This document shows, in pieces, positions 8,290 through 17,209 of a stretch of 64,000 nt of DNA (position 1 is the stretch's first letter; each line of letters begins with the position of its first letter). The position numbers were made by a program, and so were the translations under genes. Origin of the DNA: Terriglobia bacterium. Lineage in GTDB: Bacteria; Acidobacteriota; Terriglobia; Versatilivoradales; Versatilivoraceae. The stretch covers positions 2,871,136 to 2,935,135 of the forward strand of contig OX638355.1 in assembly GCA_951813285.1 (NCBI GenBank), given 5' to 3'. Below the pieces are notes generated by a model. It was not told where the DNA came from, ran no database searches, and saw nothing but the letters and a program-made list of their open reading frames with translations.

Positions 8290-9618
8290 ATGAATCTGAA
8301 AAACCTTATAGCGAGCACGCTTCTCGCCTGCGCAGGTCTGACACTCAGCCTGCGGGGTCAGCAACTCCCCAAAACTCTCGACCTCGACCAGGCCATTGAG
8401 ATCGCGCTCTCGCGCCACGGCGACCTGGAGGCTGCCCAGGCGGCCATCGACGCGCGAGCCGGCTCGACACGCCAGGCCGGGATGAAGCCAAACCCGGTGT
8501 TTTCCTTTCAAACGGAGAACTGGCGTTTCCACGGCACCCCGGGTTTTTCGGCCTCACGCAGCCTGGACGTGTTTGCCTGGGTCGGCGTTCCCGTCGAAAC
8601 GGCGGGCAAGCGAAGTCGGCGCGTCCAGCTCGCCGAGGCCGACGAACGCATCGCCGAGCACACAGGCCAACGGGTCGCCTGGAGGATTCGGCAGAGGGTC
8701 AAGAGGGCTTACTGGGAAGCCCTGGCCGCGGTGAACAACGTAGAAATGCTGGCGCGCAGCCGTGACACCCTGAAACGCCTGGAAGACTACCACCAGGTGC
8801 AGGTACGGCTGGGCTCCATGGCTGAGGTGGACCTGATCAAAGTTCGAGTCGAAGCCGGGCGGGCTGAACTGGTCATCTCCGGTGCCGAGATGGACGTGAG
8901 TCGCAGGAAGATTGCCTTGCTGGAGGCAATGGGGATCCCGGACTTGAACACGGACTTTGAAGTGCGGCAGACGGAGGCGCGGCCGGTCAACCTGGGCTCG
9001 GACGCCCCCGAGGCCACTTCGAGGGTGTTGGAGGCTGCCTTGATCCAACGACAGGAGATCCTGATCGGCCGGGCTCGTCTGGAGCACGCCCGTGCGGAGC
9101 TGGCCTTGCAACGGTCGCTGGCTCGGCCCGATGTGAGACCTTTTCTTGGCTACAAGCGTACGGCCGGGTTCAACACTCTCATGGGCGGGTTTTCGATCTC
9201 ATTGCCGGTTCGAGACAAGAACTCGGGTAAGATCGAGGAGGCACTGGCCGAGGTCCGCCGTCGGGAGGCAGCCCTGCGGGCAGTGGAAGCGCGCATCGGC
9301 GCGGAGGTGGCCGCCGCGGTGCTGGCGGTACGGCGAAGCCGGGAGTTATTGCGTTTGATGGAGACCGGTGTGCTTGATCGCGCGCGGGAGACCTATCGGA
9401 TCGCACATGCGGCTTACCAGGAAGGTGGGGTCGAATTGCTGGAGGTGCTTGACGCCCAGCGCGCCCGGGACGAGATCGCCCTGTTCCACTCGCAGGCGGT
9501 GTTCGACCACCGATTGAGTTGGTTGGATCTGGAGACCGTCACGGGAACATCGATTCCGCCTTTATCCTCGGAGGGGACACAAACAGCAGCAGCGCGTTTT
9601 GGCGCTAGGGTCAAGTAA
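8290..9618 (+). CDS. TolC/CzcC-like outer-membrane efflux protein
   Basis: A 442-residue outer-membrane factor with a Sec signal (NLIASTLLACAGLTLSL) and two copies of the long-helix outer-membrane-efflux pattern: residues ~30-215 (LDLDQAIEIALSRHGDLEAA) and ~235-425 (ending YQEGGVELLEVLDAQRARDE). The family trimerises into a periplasm-spanning channel. It is the first gene of a three-gene metal-efflux operon; only 2 bp separate its stop from the next start. No regulator adjoins the operon. Confidence 0.9.
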   Translation: MNLKNLIASTLLACAGLTLSLRGQQLPKTLDLDQAIEIALSRHGDLEAAQAAIDARAGSTRQAGMKPNPVFSFQTENWRFHGTPGFSASRSLDVFAWVGVPVETAGKRSRRVQLAEADERIAEHTGQRVAWRIRQRVKRAYWEALAAVNNVEMLARSRDTLKRLEDYHQVQVRLGSMAEVDLIKVRVEAGRAELVISGAEMDVSRRKIALLEAMGIPDLNTDFEVRQTEARPVNLGSDAPEATSRVLEAALIQRQEILIGRARLEHARAELALQRSLARPDVRPFLGYKRTAGFNTLMGGFSISLPVRDKNSGKIEEALAEVRRREAALRAVEARIGAEVAAAVLAVRRSRELLRLMETGVLDRARETYRIAHAAYQEGGVELLEVLDAQRARDEIALFHSQAVFDHRLSWLDLETVTGTSIPPLSSEGTQTAAARFGARVK

Positions 9619-9620
9619 CG

Positions 9621-10898
9621 GTGTTTCAGTGGACACAAGCAAGGATGCGATCCCCGGAACCTGCAATCCGGCGAGTACTCCAGGGGGCGGCGCCCGCGAT
9701 TCTGATGATCGCGCTGGGTGGTTGCTCCCAACCGGCATCCATAACGGAGAAAGTCGAGGCTCAGGCAGCTTCCGACCCCGACTTGATACGTCTCGACCGG
9801 AAGGCGATGCGAATCGCCGACATCAGACTTGGAGAGGCCGAAATCAGAAGCGTCGAAGAGGACCTGGAGGTGTCGGGGCGAGTCACGGTCAACCAGAACG
9901 CCACCGCGCGCGTGGGCTCGTTTACCGAGGGCATCGTTGTCGGCTGTTGCGAGTCGGTGGGCAGCGACGTCCAAAAAGGACAGGTGTTGGCCCGCCTCCA
10001 CAGCCACGAGATCCATGATGCTGAATCCTCCTACTGGGAAGCCAGGGCCGAGTTGGAACGACGGCGGACGGAGCTTCGGTTCGCTGAGAAATTTTACCAG
10101 AGGGCTTCCCGCCTTCATGAGTTGAAGGCCGGCTCCCTGCAGCAGGTGCAGGAGGCCGAGGCCGAGTTTCGCAGCGCCGAGATGTTTCTAGAGGTTGCCA
10201 AGGCCGGAATGGAGCGCGCCGAAAACCACCTTCGCTACTTGGGGCTCCCCCCCGAGCGACTGCCCGGCGCGGCCGATGAGCACGCCGTCGAGGGCCGGGG
10301 CGCCCATGAAGAGGCCCACTTGATCGAGGTGCGTTCCCCGGTCACGGGCACCGTCATTCAGCGAATGGTCAGTCCGGGCGCCGTGGTAACGCCGTCGGAT
10401 TCTCTATACGTCATCAGCGACTTGCGGAGCCTGTGGGTCATCGCTCAGGTCCCGGAACAGCATCTCTCATCGCTGCGGAAGGGACTGGATGTGGAGGTGT
10501 CGGTGCGGGCTTATCCGGGCAAGATTTTCCCGGCTCGCATCAGTTACATCAGTGACGCGCTCGAGCCGGAGACGCGAACCGTCGAGGTACGCTGCGAGTT
10601 GAGAAATCCCGGACGGCAGCTCAAGGCAGAGATGTTGGCGACCCTCACCATACGCGCCGGCGGCAGCAGGGAAGCGGTGGTGGCGCCGCTTGCGGCGCTG
10701 CAAAACGTGGAAGGGAGAGATGTCCTGTTCGTGTCGGAGGGAGAGCATTCCTTTCGAGCCCGCCGGATCCGGGTCGGCCGACGGTCCAAGTCCGGTATCG
10801 AAATCGTGAGCGGGCTGCAGGCGGGTGAGAAGCTGGCGGTCACCGGCGCCTTTCACCTCAAGTCCGAGCTGCTGAAAGCTCAAATGATCGAAGAATAG
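9621..10898 (+). CDS. RND efflux periplasmic adaptor (CzcB/CusB-like)
   Basis: A 425-residue membrane-fusion protein with a lipobox-like N-terminus (ILMIALGGCSQPAS). It shows the biotinyl-lipoyl halves (VSGRVTVNQNATARVGS and EVRSPVTGTVIQRMVSPGAV) around a long coiled-coil hairpin (residues ~115-200), then beta-barrel sequence (EVSVRAYPGKIFPARISYIS). A short His/Glu-rich stretch (DEHAVEGRGAHEEAHL) at the end of the hairpin could bind metal (inference). The GTG at 9621 is coupled to the TolC stop; an alternative ATG at 9645 would shorten it by 8 residues without affecting the signal. Confidence 0.9.
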   Translation: MFQWTQARMRSPEPAIRRVLQGAAPAILMIALGGCSQPASITEKVEAQAASDPDLIRLDRKAMRIADIRLGEAEIRSVEEDLEVSGRVTVNQNATARVGSFTEGIVVGCCESVGSDVQKGQVLARLHSHEIHDAESSYWEARAELERRRTELRFAEKFYQRASRLHELKAGSLQQVQEAEAEFRSAEMFLEVAKAGMERAENHLRYLGLPPERLPGAADEHAVEGRGAHEEAHLIEVRSPVTGTVIQRMVSPGAVVTPSDSLYVISDLRSLWVIAQVPEQHLSSLRKGLDVEVSVRAYPGKIFPARISYISDALEPETRTVEVRCELRNPGRQLKAEMLATLTIRAGGSREAVVAPLAALQNVEGRDVLFVSEGEHSFRARRIRVGRRSKSGIEIVSGLQAGEKLAVTGAFHLKSELLKAQMIEE

Positions 10899-10941
10899 CC
10901 ACCGCGGAGGTCGGGTCGCGGAGCCCGCCGGAATCAGCCAC

Positions 10942-13900
10942 ATGCTCAGGCGCATCATCGACTACCACCTCGATCACCCCGGGGTTGTCCTGTTGGGTTT
11001 GGCGGTGCTTGTCGCGGCCGGCCTCAGCGCTCTTTACCGAATTCCCATCGACGCTTTTCCCGACCTCACCAACAACCAGGTCACGGTCATCACCGAAGCT
11101 CCGGGCATGGCGCCGGTAGAGGTCGAGCAGCTGGTGACCTTCCCCATAGAGTCGTCCATGATGGGCCTTCCCGATACCGAGGAAGTACGCTCGATTTCCA
11201 AGTTGGGCCTTTCCATGGTCACCATCGTTTTTGCCGACAGCGTGGACAACTACTTCGCGCGGCAACTTGTCAACGAGCGGCTGAACCAGGCCCGAGACCG
11301 GATTCCGGCCGGCTTGGAGCCGGCCCTGGGGCCGTTGGCGACGCCCTTCGGCGAGGTGTATCAGTACACGCTGGAAGGGGAAGGCTACAGCGCCATGGAA
11401 CTGAAGACGCTCCACGACTGGGAGATCAGTTACCAACTGCAGGCCGTGCCGGGCGTGGTCGGCATCAACACCTGGGGCGGCCACACCCGGCAGTACGAGA
11501 TCGAAGTGGATCCTTACCGGCTGCACGCTCACGGACTGACGCTGCGTGACGTGTTCGAGCGCGTTCGGGATAACAACCATAACTTCGGAGGGGGATTCGT
11601 CGAGCACGCCTCGGAGCAGTACACCGTGCGCGGCCTGGGCCGAGTGGAGAGCGAGCGGGACTTGAGGACGATCGTCCTGGCAGCCCACCAGGGAACCGCG
11701 GTCTATCTGCGTGATGTGGCCGAGGTCAAGGTCGGGAAGATGCCGCGGCAAGGGGCGGTCACCCGCGACGGCGAGGGGGAGACGGTCTCGGGCATGGTGA
11801 TCATGCTCAAGGGCCAGAACAGCAAGACGGTCATCGAGCGCGTCAAGCAGGCGCTCGGCGGGATTGGCCGTTCGCTTCCCGAGGGTGTGAGGATCGTTCC
11901 CTTCTACGACCAGTCGGTGGTGATCGACGGGACCATACGCACGGTGCGCTACAACCTGCTCCAGGGCGGGGCGCTGGTGGTGGCGATTCTGTTCCTGTTT
12001 CTGGGCAACCTTCGCGCTTCGCTGATCGTGGCGGCGGTGATTCCGCTGTCGATGCTGGCCGCGTTCCTGATCATGCGGTGGTTTGGCGTCACCGCCAACC
12101 TGATGAGCCTGGGAGCGGTCGACTTCGGCGTGATCGTCAATGGCTCGGTGATCATGGTCGAGAATTACGTGCGGCGCCTGAATGCGCGTCCGGACCCTCA
12201 CTTGCCACTGGCCGGAGCCGCGAATCTGGGCCTGGTGCGCTCCGCGGCGCACCAGGTGTCCCGGCCCATCCTGATGGGCGTCGGCATCATCATCGCCGTT
12301 TACGTTCCCATCCTGAGCTTGCAGGGGCTGGAAGGGCGCATGTATCGCCCCATGGCCGTTACCGTGTGCGCGGCGTTGCTGGGCTCGCTGGTGCTGGCCC
12401 TGGCGGCGGTGCCGGCGGCTTCCCGGCTGTTGCTGGGACGCACCGCCGGCAAGCCCAGGGAGCCTTATATGGACCGCGCGCGGCAGGTCTACGGGCGCAT
12501 CGTTGACCGCGCGCTGGATCACCGGGTGCTTGTGGTCACCGCGGGTTCGCTGCTTGTCGCCGCCGCCCTGGGTTCGCTGCGCTTCATCGGCACTGAATTC
12601 ATGCCGCGCCTCGACGAGGGGTCGGTGCTGGTTCAGGTGCTTCGGCTTCCCAGCGTCTCCCTGTCGGAATCGGTGGACATCGGGCTCGAAGTGGAAAGGA
12701 CGTTGCTCGAGTTTCCCGAAGTGACGGGGGTGGTCAGCAAGCTGGGGCGGCCCGACCTGGCCACCGAGGCCATGGGGATCTACGAAAGCGATGTGTACGT
12801 GAACCTGAAGCCGCGTGAACAATGGAGCACGGCCGACACCAAGGAAGGATTGACCCAAGCCTTCTCGGCGGAACTGTCGACGATTCCCGGAGTCGTTTAC
12901 AACTTCACTCAGCCGATGGCGATGCGCCTGGACGAGACCATTTCCGGCGTGCGTGCGGACGTTGCGGTCAAGATCTTCGGTCCCCACGAGCAAACGCTTG
13001 ACCGTTCGGCCGACCAGGTGCTGCGCGTACTGGGGCAGGTGCGCGGCGCCGCCGACGTGCAGAAGCAGGTCTTTTCCGGCGCGGCCGAGTGGCAGGTGGT
13101 GGTGGACCGAGAGGAACTGGCCCGTTACGGCCTCAATGTGTCCGACGTGCGTGACGTGGTGCAGGCGGCGGTGGGCGGCAAGCCGGTGACGACAGTCATC
13201 GATGGCCGCCGCCGCTTTCAGATCGCCGTGCGGTTGCCTGAGTCTTATCGCAGGGACCGCGATGCGCTCGGAAGCATTCTCCTGTCAGCGCCGGCAGGCG
13301 AGCAGGTCTCGCTTGGCCGCGTCGCCGAGATTCGTCGCTCCAGCGGGCCCGAGGTGGTCCATCGCGAAGACAGCCAACGTCGCATCGTGGTGCAGTGCAA
13401 TGTCCGCGGGCGAGACGTGGGCGGCTTCGTCGCCGAAGCTCAAGGTCGCATTCAAGCGGCCGTGGATCTGCCGGCAGGCTACTACATGAGTTGGGGCGGC
13501 CAGTTCGAGAATCAGCAGCGGGCCATGCAGCGGCTGTCGCTGGTCCTGCCGGCGGTCCTGCTGGTGATTTTTGTGCTGTTGTACCTCACCTTTCAATCGG
13601 CCAGGCAATCGTTACTGGTGTTGCTCATCGTTCCGTTCGCCTCCGTCGGCGGGATCGCGGCGCTGTGGATGCGGGGAATGAACCTGAATGTTTCGGCCTC
13701 GATCGGTTTTATCGCGGTATTCGGAGTGGCCGTGCTGGACGGCCTGGTGATGGTTTCGACCAACAACTCCCTGCTGGAAAAGGGGCGTTCGATTCGCGAG
13801 GCGGTGGTTGAGGGCGCCGTCACCCGACTGCGCCCGGTTCTGATGACTTCGGTACTTGCCAGTGTCGGGTTCCTGCCCATGGCGACAGCAACCTCGATCG

Positions 13901-14034
13901 GGGCCGAGGTGCAACGCCCACTGGCTACAGTGGTCATTGGCGGTCTGATCAGCTCGACGATCCTGACGCTGCTGTTGCTGCCGCCGCTATACAGTTGGTT
14001 CCTGCCCAGGAAAAGGGATTACGGCCGGGAATAG
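10942..14034 (+). CDS. heavy-metal-efflux RND pump, CzcA/CusA family
   Basis: A 1030-residue inner-membrane RND transporter of normal length for the HME family: first membrane segment after IIDYHLDHPGVV, IDAFPDLTNNQV, two large periplasmic loops and twelve predicted membrane spans. The proton-relay segment in TM4 reads DFGVIVNGSVIMVEN. Compared with CzcA, Asp394 and Glu407 match the first and third acidic residues, but the middle Asp is Asn400. The pump should export a cation such as Zn, Co, Cd, Cu or Ag with the adaptor and TolC protein encoded upstream. Its start lies 43 bp after the adaptor stop. Confidence 0.92.
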   Translation: MLRRIIDYHLDHPGVVLLGLAVLVAAGLSALYRIPIDAFPDLTNNQVTVITEAPGMAPVEVEQLVTFPIESSMMGLPDTEEVRSISKLGLSMVTIVFADSVDNYFARQLVNERLNQARDRIPAGLEPALGPLATPFGEVYQYTLEGEGYSAMELKTLHDWEISYQLQAVPGVVGINTWGGHTRQYEIEVDPYRLHAHGLTLRDVFERVRDNNHNFGGGFVEHASEQYTVRGLGRVESERDLRTIVLAAHQGTAVYLRDVAEVKVGKMPRQGAVTRDGEGETVSGMVIMLKGQNSKTVIERVKQALGGIGRSLPEGVRIVPFYDQSVVIDGTIRTVRYNLLQGGALVVAILFLFLGNLRASLIVAAVIPLSMLAAFLIMRWFGVTANLMSLGAVDFGVIVNGSVIMVENYVRRLNARPDPHLPLAGAANLGLVRSAAHQVSRPILMGVGIIIAVYVPILSLQGLEGRMYRPMAVTVCAALLGSLVLALAAVPAASRLLLGRTAGKPREPYMDRARQVYGRIVDRALDHRVLVVTAGSLLVAAALGSLRFIGTEFMPRLDEGSVLVQVLRLPSVSLSESVDIGLEVERTLLEFPEVTGVVSKLGRPDLATEAMGIYESDVYVNLKPREQWSTADTKEGLTQAFSAELSTIPGVVYNFTQPMAMRLDETISGVRADVAVKIFGPHEQTLDRSADQVLRVLGQVRGAADVQKQVFSGAAEWQVVVDREELARYGLNVSDVRDVVQAAVGGKPVTTVIDGRRRFQIAVRLPESYRRDRDALGSILLSAPAGEQVSLGRVAEIRRSSGPEVVHREDSQRRIVVQCNVRGRDVGGFVAEAQGRIQAAVDLPAGYYMSWGGQFENQQRAMQRLSLVLPAVLLVIFVLLYLTFQSARQSLLVLLIVPFASVGGIAALWMRGMNLNVSASIGFIAVFGVAVLDGLVMVSTNNSLLEKGRSIREAVVEGAVTRLRPVLMTSVLASVGFLPMATATSIGAEVQRPLATVVIGGLISSTILTLLLLPPLYSWFLPRKRDYGRE

Positions 14035-14140
14035 ATGCCGGGAGGGGTGCGTTGTGCCGGCCCCCGTTTGGAGTTGTCCAGGTCGTGGGACTGCTGAATT
14101 GAATGTTGCCCGCGGAGCGGGCGGAACGAGGAGATCCGGA

Positions 14141-16366
14141 ATGCACTGGATTCGACCAATGATTGCAGTGGTGGGGCTGAGCGGCCTGCTGGCCGGTTCG
14201 CTGGCCTGCCGTATTTCGGTCCCGGACGGCGCCCCCGATTCGGGGCAAGGGCCCGTTCAGGCAGGGAACCTGCTGCCCAACGCCAGCTTCGAGCTGCCCT
14301 TGGGCGAGGAACCCCGTCAGCCCGGGAACTGGGGAGACATCCTAAATCCCCTTACCATCAACCTGGCCGCCAGCCACCAGCAGCCCGGGAACTGGCCGCC
14401 CCGAAGAGTTGCTGCCGAGGCGGTGGAGGGCGACCACGCGGCACAGGTCACTCTGGACCCGGCCGGAGAGGCTTTCGCGGGACATTTGACCTCGCCGGTG
14501 GTGCCGGTCCGGGGCGGCCAGGTCTACACGCTCTCGGCTTATGTGCGGAGCGAGGTTCCAGACGCCTGGGTGAGGCTGTGCTTCTGGACCCGACCGCTGG
14601 ATTGGAGGGAAGCGGACCCGGCGGCATCCGCCGGTCAATATCTGGCCTTTTCCGGCCCCGATGCCCAGAGTGAAGCCATGGAGGTGTCCGGGGAGTGGAA
14701 ACGGTACCGGTTCACCTTCGTGGTGGAGCACCTGGTGTCGCAGGGAGTGGTCGATCTGGTGGTTGGCGGTGAGGGTCCGGGCAGGGCCTGGGTGGACGCC
14801 GTTCAGCTCGAGGAGGGACCGCGGGCTTCCGCCTTCGGGACGCGCTATCCGGTGGAAGCCGTGTTGGCGGGACGCCGCAGGCCGCCCATGGTCCATTTGG
14901 TGGACGAGCCCCTGGAACTGGTTCTGGCCAGCTACAACAGCAGCGGGTCCACCTGGAGCGGGGAAGTCAGGCTGAATGTCGAGACCTTGGAAGGGAAGAG
15001 AGTCCTGGAAAAGCGCCTGCAGGAGCCGGTGCCGGCCGGGTATGGGGAACGGAAGCTGAGCTACCGCTTTGAGCGGGTGGGGGAATTCAAGGCACGAGTC
15101 CGCTCCCGCTCGGGCGCCCCCATCGGGCTGGAGGATTATCTCTTCGTGGTTCATCCGGTCATGCACCGGGATCTTCAGGCCGTGACCTATTCCCGCCGGG
15201 GGCGAGTTCACCAGCTTCCGGCGGAGAGGGTGTGGATTCCCTGGGGGGACAAAGAGGATTTCTTTGCCGATCCTCAAGCCAACCTGACGGTCACCCGGCA
15301 GGGGGCCATCTATGCCGGGCTCAAGGCCGGGGTGGTGGCCGTCACCCGGGACGGGGGGCGCAGTTGGGAAATCATCCACGCCAGCAAGACGTTGCTGTCG
15401 GTGCTTCCCGACGGCGCCTTTCTCAACGCTACCCGGGAGCCGGGCGGACTGAGGGTGTACCGCTCCGACGACGAGGGGAGCACATGGACGGCCCTGGGAT
15501 TCATCCCCGTGACCGGGTCTCAGGGAGGCCCGGTCACCCAACTGAAAGACGGGACTCTGGTCTGGCCCATCGGCCATCCCCGCCAGGGAGTCCCCCACAC
15601 GGTCTACGCCTATCGGTCCGAGGACGGCGGCCACACCTGGTCGGAGGGCTACCCAATAGTTCCGGGAGGAGAACCGGCTCTCATTCAACTCGAATCGGGT
15701 CGTGTGCTAGCGGTGGCCCGCCACAATCCCTCCCGAGCCCCGGGTGAATGGGAGAAGTTTTACAGAAACGAGTCCTCCTGGCGGCTGTGGCAGTGGGCCA
15801 CCAGCTACTACGATCACCATCGCAACCGCCTGAGCTCCTACGAAAAGAACCTGTTGATGGCCGACTCAGACGACGGCGGCATCACCTGGAAGAACCCCCG
15901 GGCGGTGACTCACCTGCTGGACGAGATGCACGGGTCGGCCGTCCAGCTCCCCGACGGTCGCATCGTCCTGATGTACGTTCACCGACTGCCGGCGCTGCAC
16001 GGAGGCGAGCGGGCCAAGGTCAGCCGGGACGGCGGTAATACCTGGGAAGAGGAACTGTACTATCTGAACACCGTGGCGGCTCCCAACTGGGAGGAGGCGT
16101 TGACCGCCCTGGAGAACGCCGACGGCGGAGTATTCACCTTCGAGGAAAGCCGGCAACGCAGTTTCCCAACCGAGGGACAGACGCTGAAGGGCATGTGGTA
16201 CATCAACGACCATGTGAGCAAACCCGGGTACTCCGCCAGTTGTGTTCTTCCACCCGAGTTGGCCGACGGAAAACCGGGCATGATCCTGACCATCGTGGGT
16301 GAGCGCAAAGGGAAGGACCTCCCGGCCCGGATGCAAGCCATCCGCTGGCGGCCGTTGCCCCGGTAG
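14141..16366 (+). CDS. sialidase-like (BNR/Asp-box) lipoprotein with N-terminal carbohydrate-binding-like domain
   Basis: A 741-residue exported protein: signal with lipobox LLAGSLAC, then a jelly-roll carbohydrate-binding-type domain (NLLPNASFELPLGEEP; residues ~45-250), a linker beta domain, and a six-bladed sialidase-type propeller from ~residue 360. Asp-box motifs are visible: VTRDGGRSWEII, YRSDDEGSTWTALG, YRSEDGGHTWSEGY, ADSDDGGITWKNP and VSRDGGNTWEEE. Without confirmed catalytic Arg triad and Tyr it may hydrolyse sialic acid or another sugar acid, or only bind. The ATG at 14141 has GAGGAG upstream; the frame is open back to 14054 but that part has no signal. Confidence 0.85.
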   Translation: MHWIRPMIAVVGLSGLLAGSLACRISVPDGAPDSGQGPVQAGNLLPNASFELPLGEEPRQPGNWGDILNPLTINLAASHQQPGNWPPRRVAAEAVEGDHAAQVTLDPAGEAFAGHLTSPVVPVRGGQVYTLSAYVRSEVPDAWVRLCFWTRPLDWREADPAASAGQYLAFSGPDAQSEAMEVSGEWKRYRFTFVVEHLVSQGVVDLVVGGEGPGRAWVDAVQLEEGPRASAFGTRYPVEAVLAGRRRPPMVHLVDEPLELVLASYNSSGSTWSGEVRLNVETLEGKRVLEKRLQEPVPAGYGERKLSYRFERVGEFKARVRSRSGAPIGLEDYLFVVHPVMHRDLQAVTYSRRGRVHQLPAERVWIPWGDKEDFFADPQANLTVTRQGAIYAGLKAGVVAVTRDGGRSWEIIHASKTLLSVLPDGAFLNATREPGGLRVYRSDDEGSTWTALGFIPVTGSQGGPVTQLKDGTLVWPIGHPRQGVPHTVYAYRSEDGGHTWSEGYPIVPGGEPALIQLESGRVLAVARHNPSRAPGEWEKFYRNESSWRLWQWATSYYDHHRNRLSSYEKNLLMADSDDGGITWKNPRAVTHLLDEMHGSAVQLPDGRIVLMYVHRLPALHGGERAKVSRDGGNTWEEELYYLNTVAAPNWEEALTALENADGGVFTFEESRQRSFPTEGQTLKGMWYINDHVSKPGYSASCVLPPELADGKPGMILTIVGERKGKDLPARMQAIRWRPLPR

Positions 16367-16374
16367 AAGGACAT

Positions 16375-16450
16375 CCCCGGGCGCCAGCCCGGGCTTCCAT
16401 TAAGCCGCGAAGCGGCGGCAGCAGGTAGCCGTGGGCGTAAGCCCATGGGA
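16375..16450. repeat. hairpin-cassette repeat (single copy)
   Basis: Three short palindromes in a row: CCCGGGCGCCAGCCCGGG, AGCCGCGAAGCGGCGG, and TGGGCGTAAGCCCA. The same order recurs at 17013, 37058 and inside the modules at 22379, 23021 and 24224. It begins 9 bp after the sialidase-like stop, where it could also act as a transcript-end structure. Confidence 0.8.
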
Positions 16451-16529
16451 AGCTCCAGCCCACTGGCGGGAAATAGTTTTTTCAATGAGGGGTTTGCAAA
16501 ATTCGGCAGTGGGACCTCTGCCGGGAATG

Positions 16530-16608
16530 ACCACAAAAGGCACAAAAACACGAAAAGAGCGGAACGATATCAAAAAAATCGTTTTGTGACTCTTGTGCTT
16601 TTTGTGGG
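16530..16608. repeat. long imperfect hairpin (CACAAAA/TTTTGTG type)
   Basis: CCACAAAAGGCACAA at 16530 is complementary to TTGTGCTTTTTGTGG ending at 16608. A smaller nested hairpin surrounds AACGATATCAAAAAAATCGTT. No gene is present. It resembles the CTTCGT-type elements in base pattern but is a separate sequence. Confidence 0.55.
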
Positions 16609-16695
16609 GAACTCGCATTTCTCACCAGGTCGCAGCCGATATTGAAAAAGGCAGAACATTACGAGCCTTTTGCAATATTCGTCGTGCAGCGCTGT

Positions 16696-16809
16696 GGACG
16701 TTGTTGCATTACCGGAATAACGCTAAAGAGCGCTTAGGAGACGTCATTGAATCAGAGCAATTCAGGAGCGGCTGATCGTAGTTATTCCAGTAATTCAACA
16801 ACGTCCCCT
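16696..16809. mobile_element. miniature inverted-repeat element (MITE-like), 114 bp
   Basis: The left end GGACGTTGTTGCATTACCGG continues to 16721 and matches the reverse complement of the right end (16781-16806, TTATTCCAGTAATTCAACAA core) at about 24 of 26 positions. The interior is non-coding. The same right end closes each ~630-bp module (for example 22975-23003, together with an inverted left arm at ~22930) and also lies inside the truncated AbiEii-like gene at 42868. This supports a mobile, non-autonomous family; no encoded transposase with these ends is in the window. Confidence 0.75.
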
Positions 16810-16873
16810 ATTCGCGTCCCAGGGTTGGCCGGTTCACCCGCCCTTTGGAGCCGGGGAAGCGCCTTTACAAGAA

Positions 16874-16902
16874 TGCGGGCGGGACGCCCGCGCTCCCGGG
16901 GG
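16874..16902. repeat. single arm of the GC-rich inverted-repeat element
   Basis: TGCGGGCGGGACGCCCGCGC followed by TCCCGGG matches the right arm at 747-779. The partner arm is not seen nearby, so this is a solo remnant. Confidence 0.7.
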
Positions 16903-17012
16903 AAATCCATGGACCGCCAGGTGCAGATCCGTCCGGAGCCGGCAGATCACTACCTTTGCCACCCCAACATCATCCCCGACTCCACATTTTGCAGAATGCT
17001 CAATGATCATTT

Positions 17013-17145
17013 CGCGGGCGCCAGCCCGGGGATTCCAGAAAGCCGCGAATGCGGCGATAGCAGTTAGCCGTGGGCGTAAGCCCATGGAAAGCTTGGCGTT
17101 AGAGTTGAGCCGCGTAGGCGGCGACAGCACGGTGCTCCGTTCCCA
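17013..17145. repeat. hairpin-cassette repeat (double copy)
   Basis: The three-palindrome cassette (GCGGGCGCCAGCCCGGGG, AGCCGCGAATGCGGCG, TGGGCGTAAGCCCA) is followed ~15 bp later by GAGCCGCGTAGGCGGCGACA and CACGGTGCTCCG. The same composite, including the second part, is at 37058-37192. The 16367-17209 gap holds only these repeats and the MITE-like element. Confidence 0.8.
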
Positions 17146-17209
17146 ATAGGCAACGTGCTGGTCACGTAACCGGTATTTGCCGGGACCGGAGAAAGGCGAG
17201 GGCAGGCTC

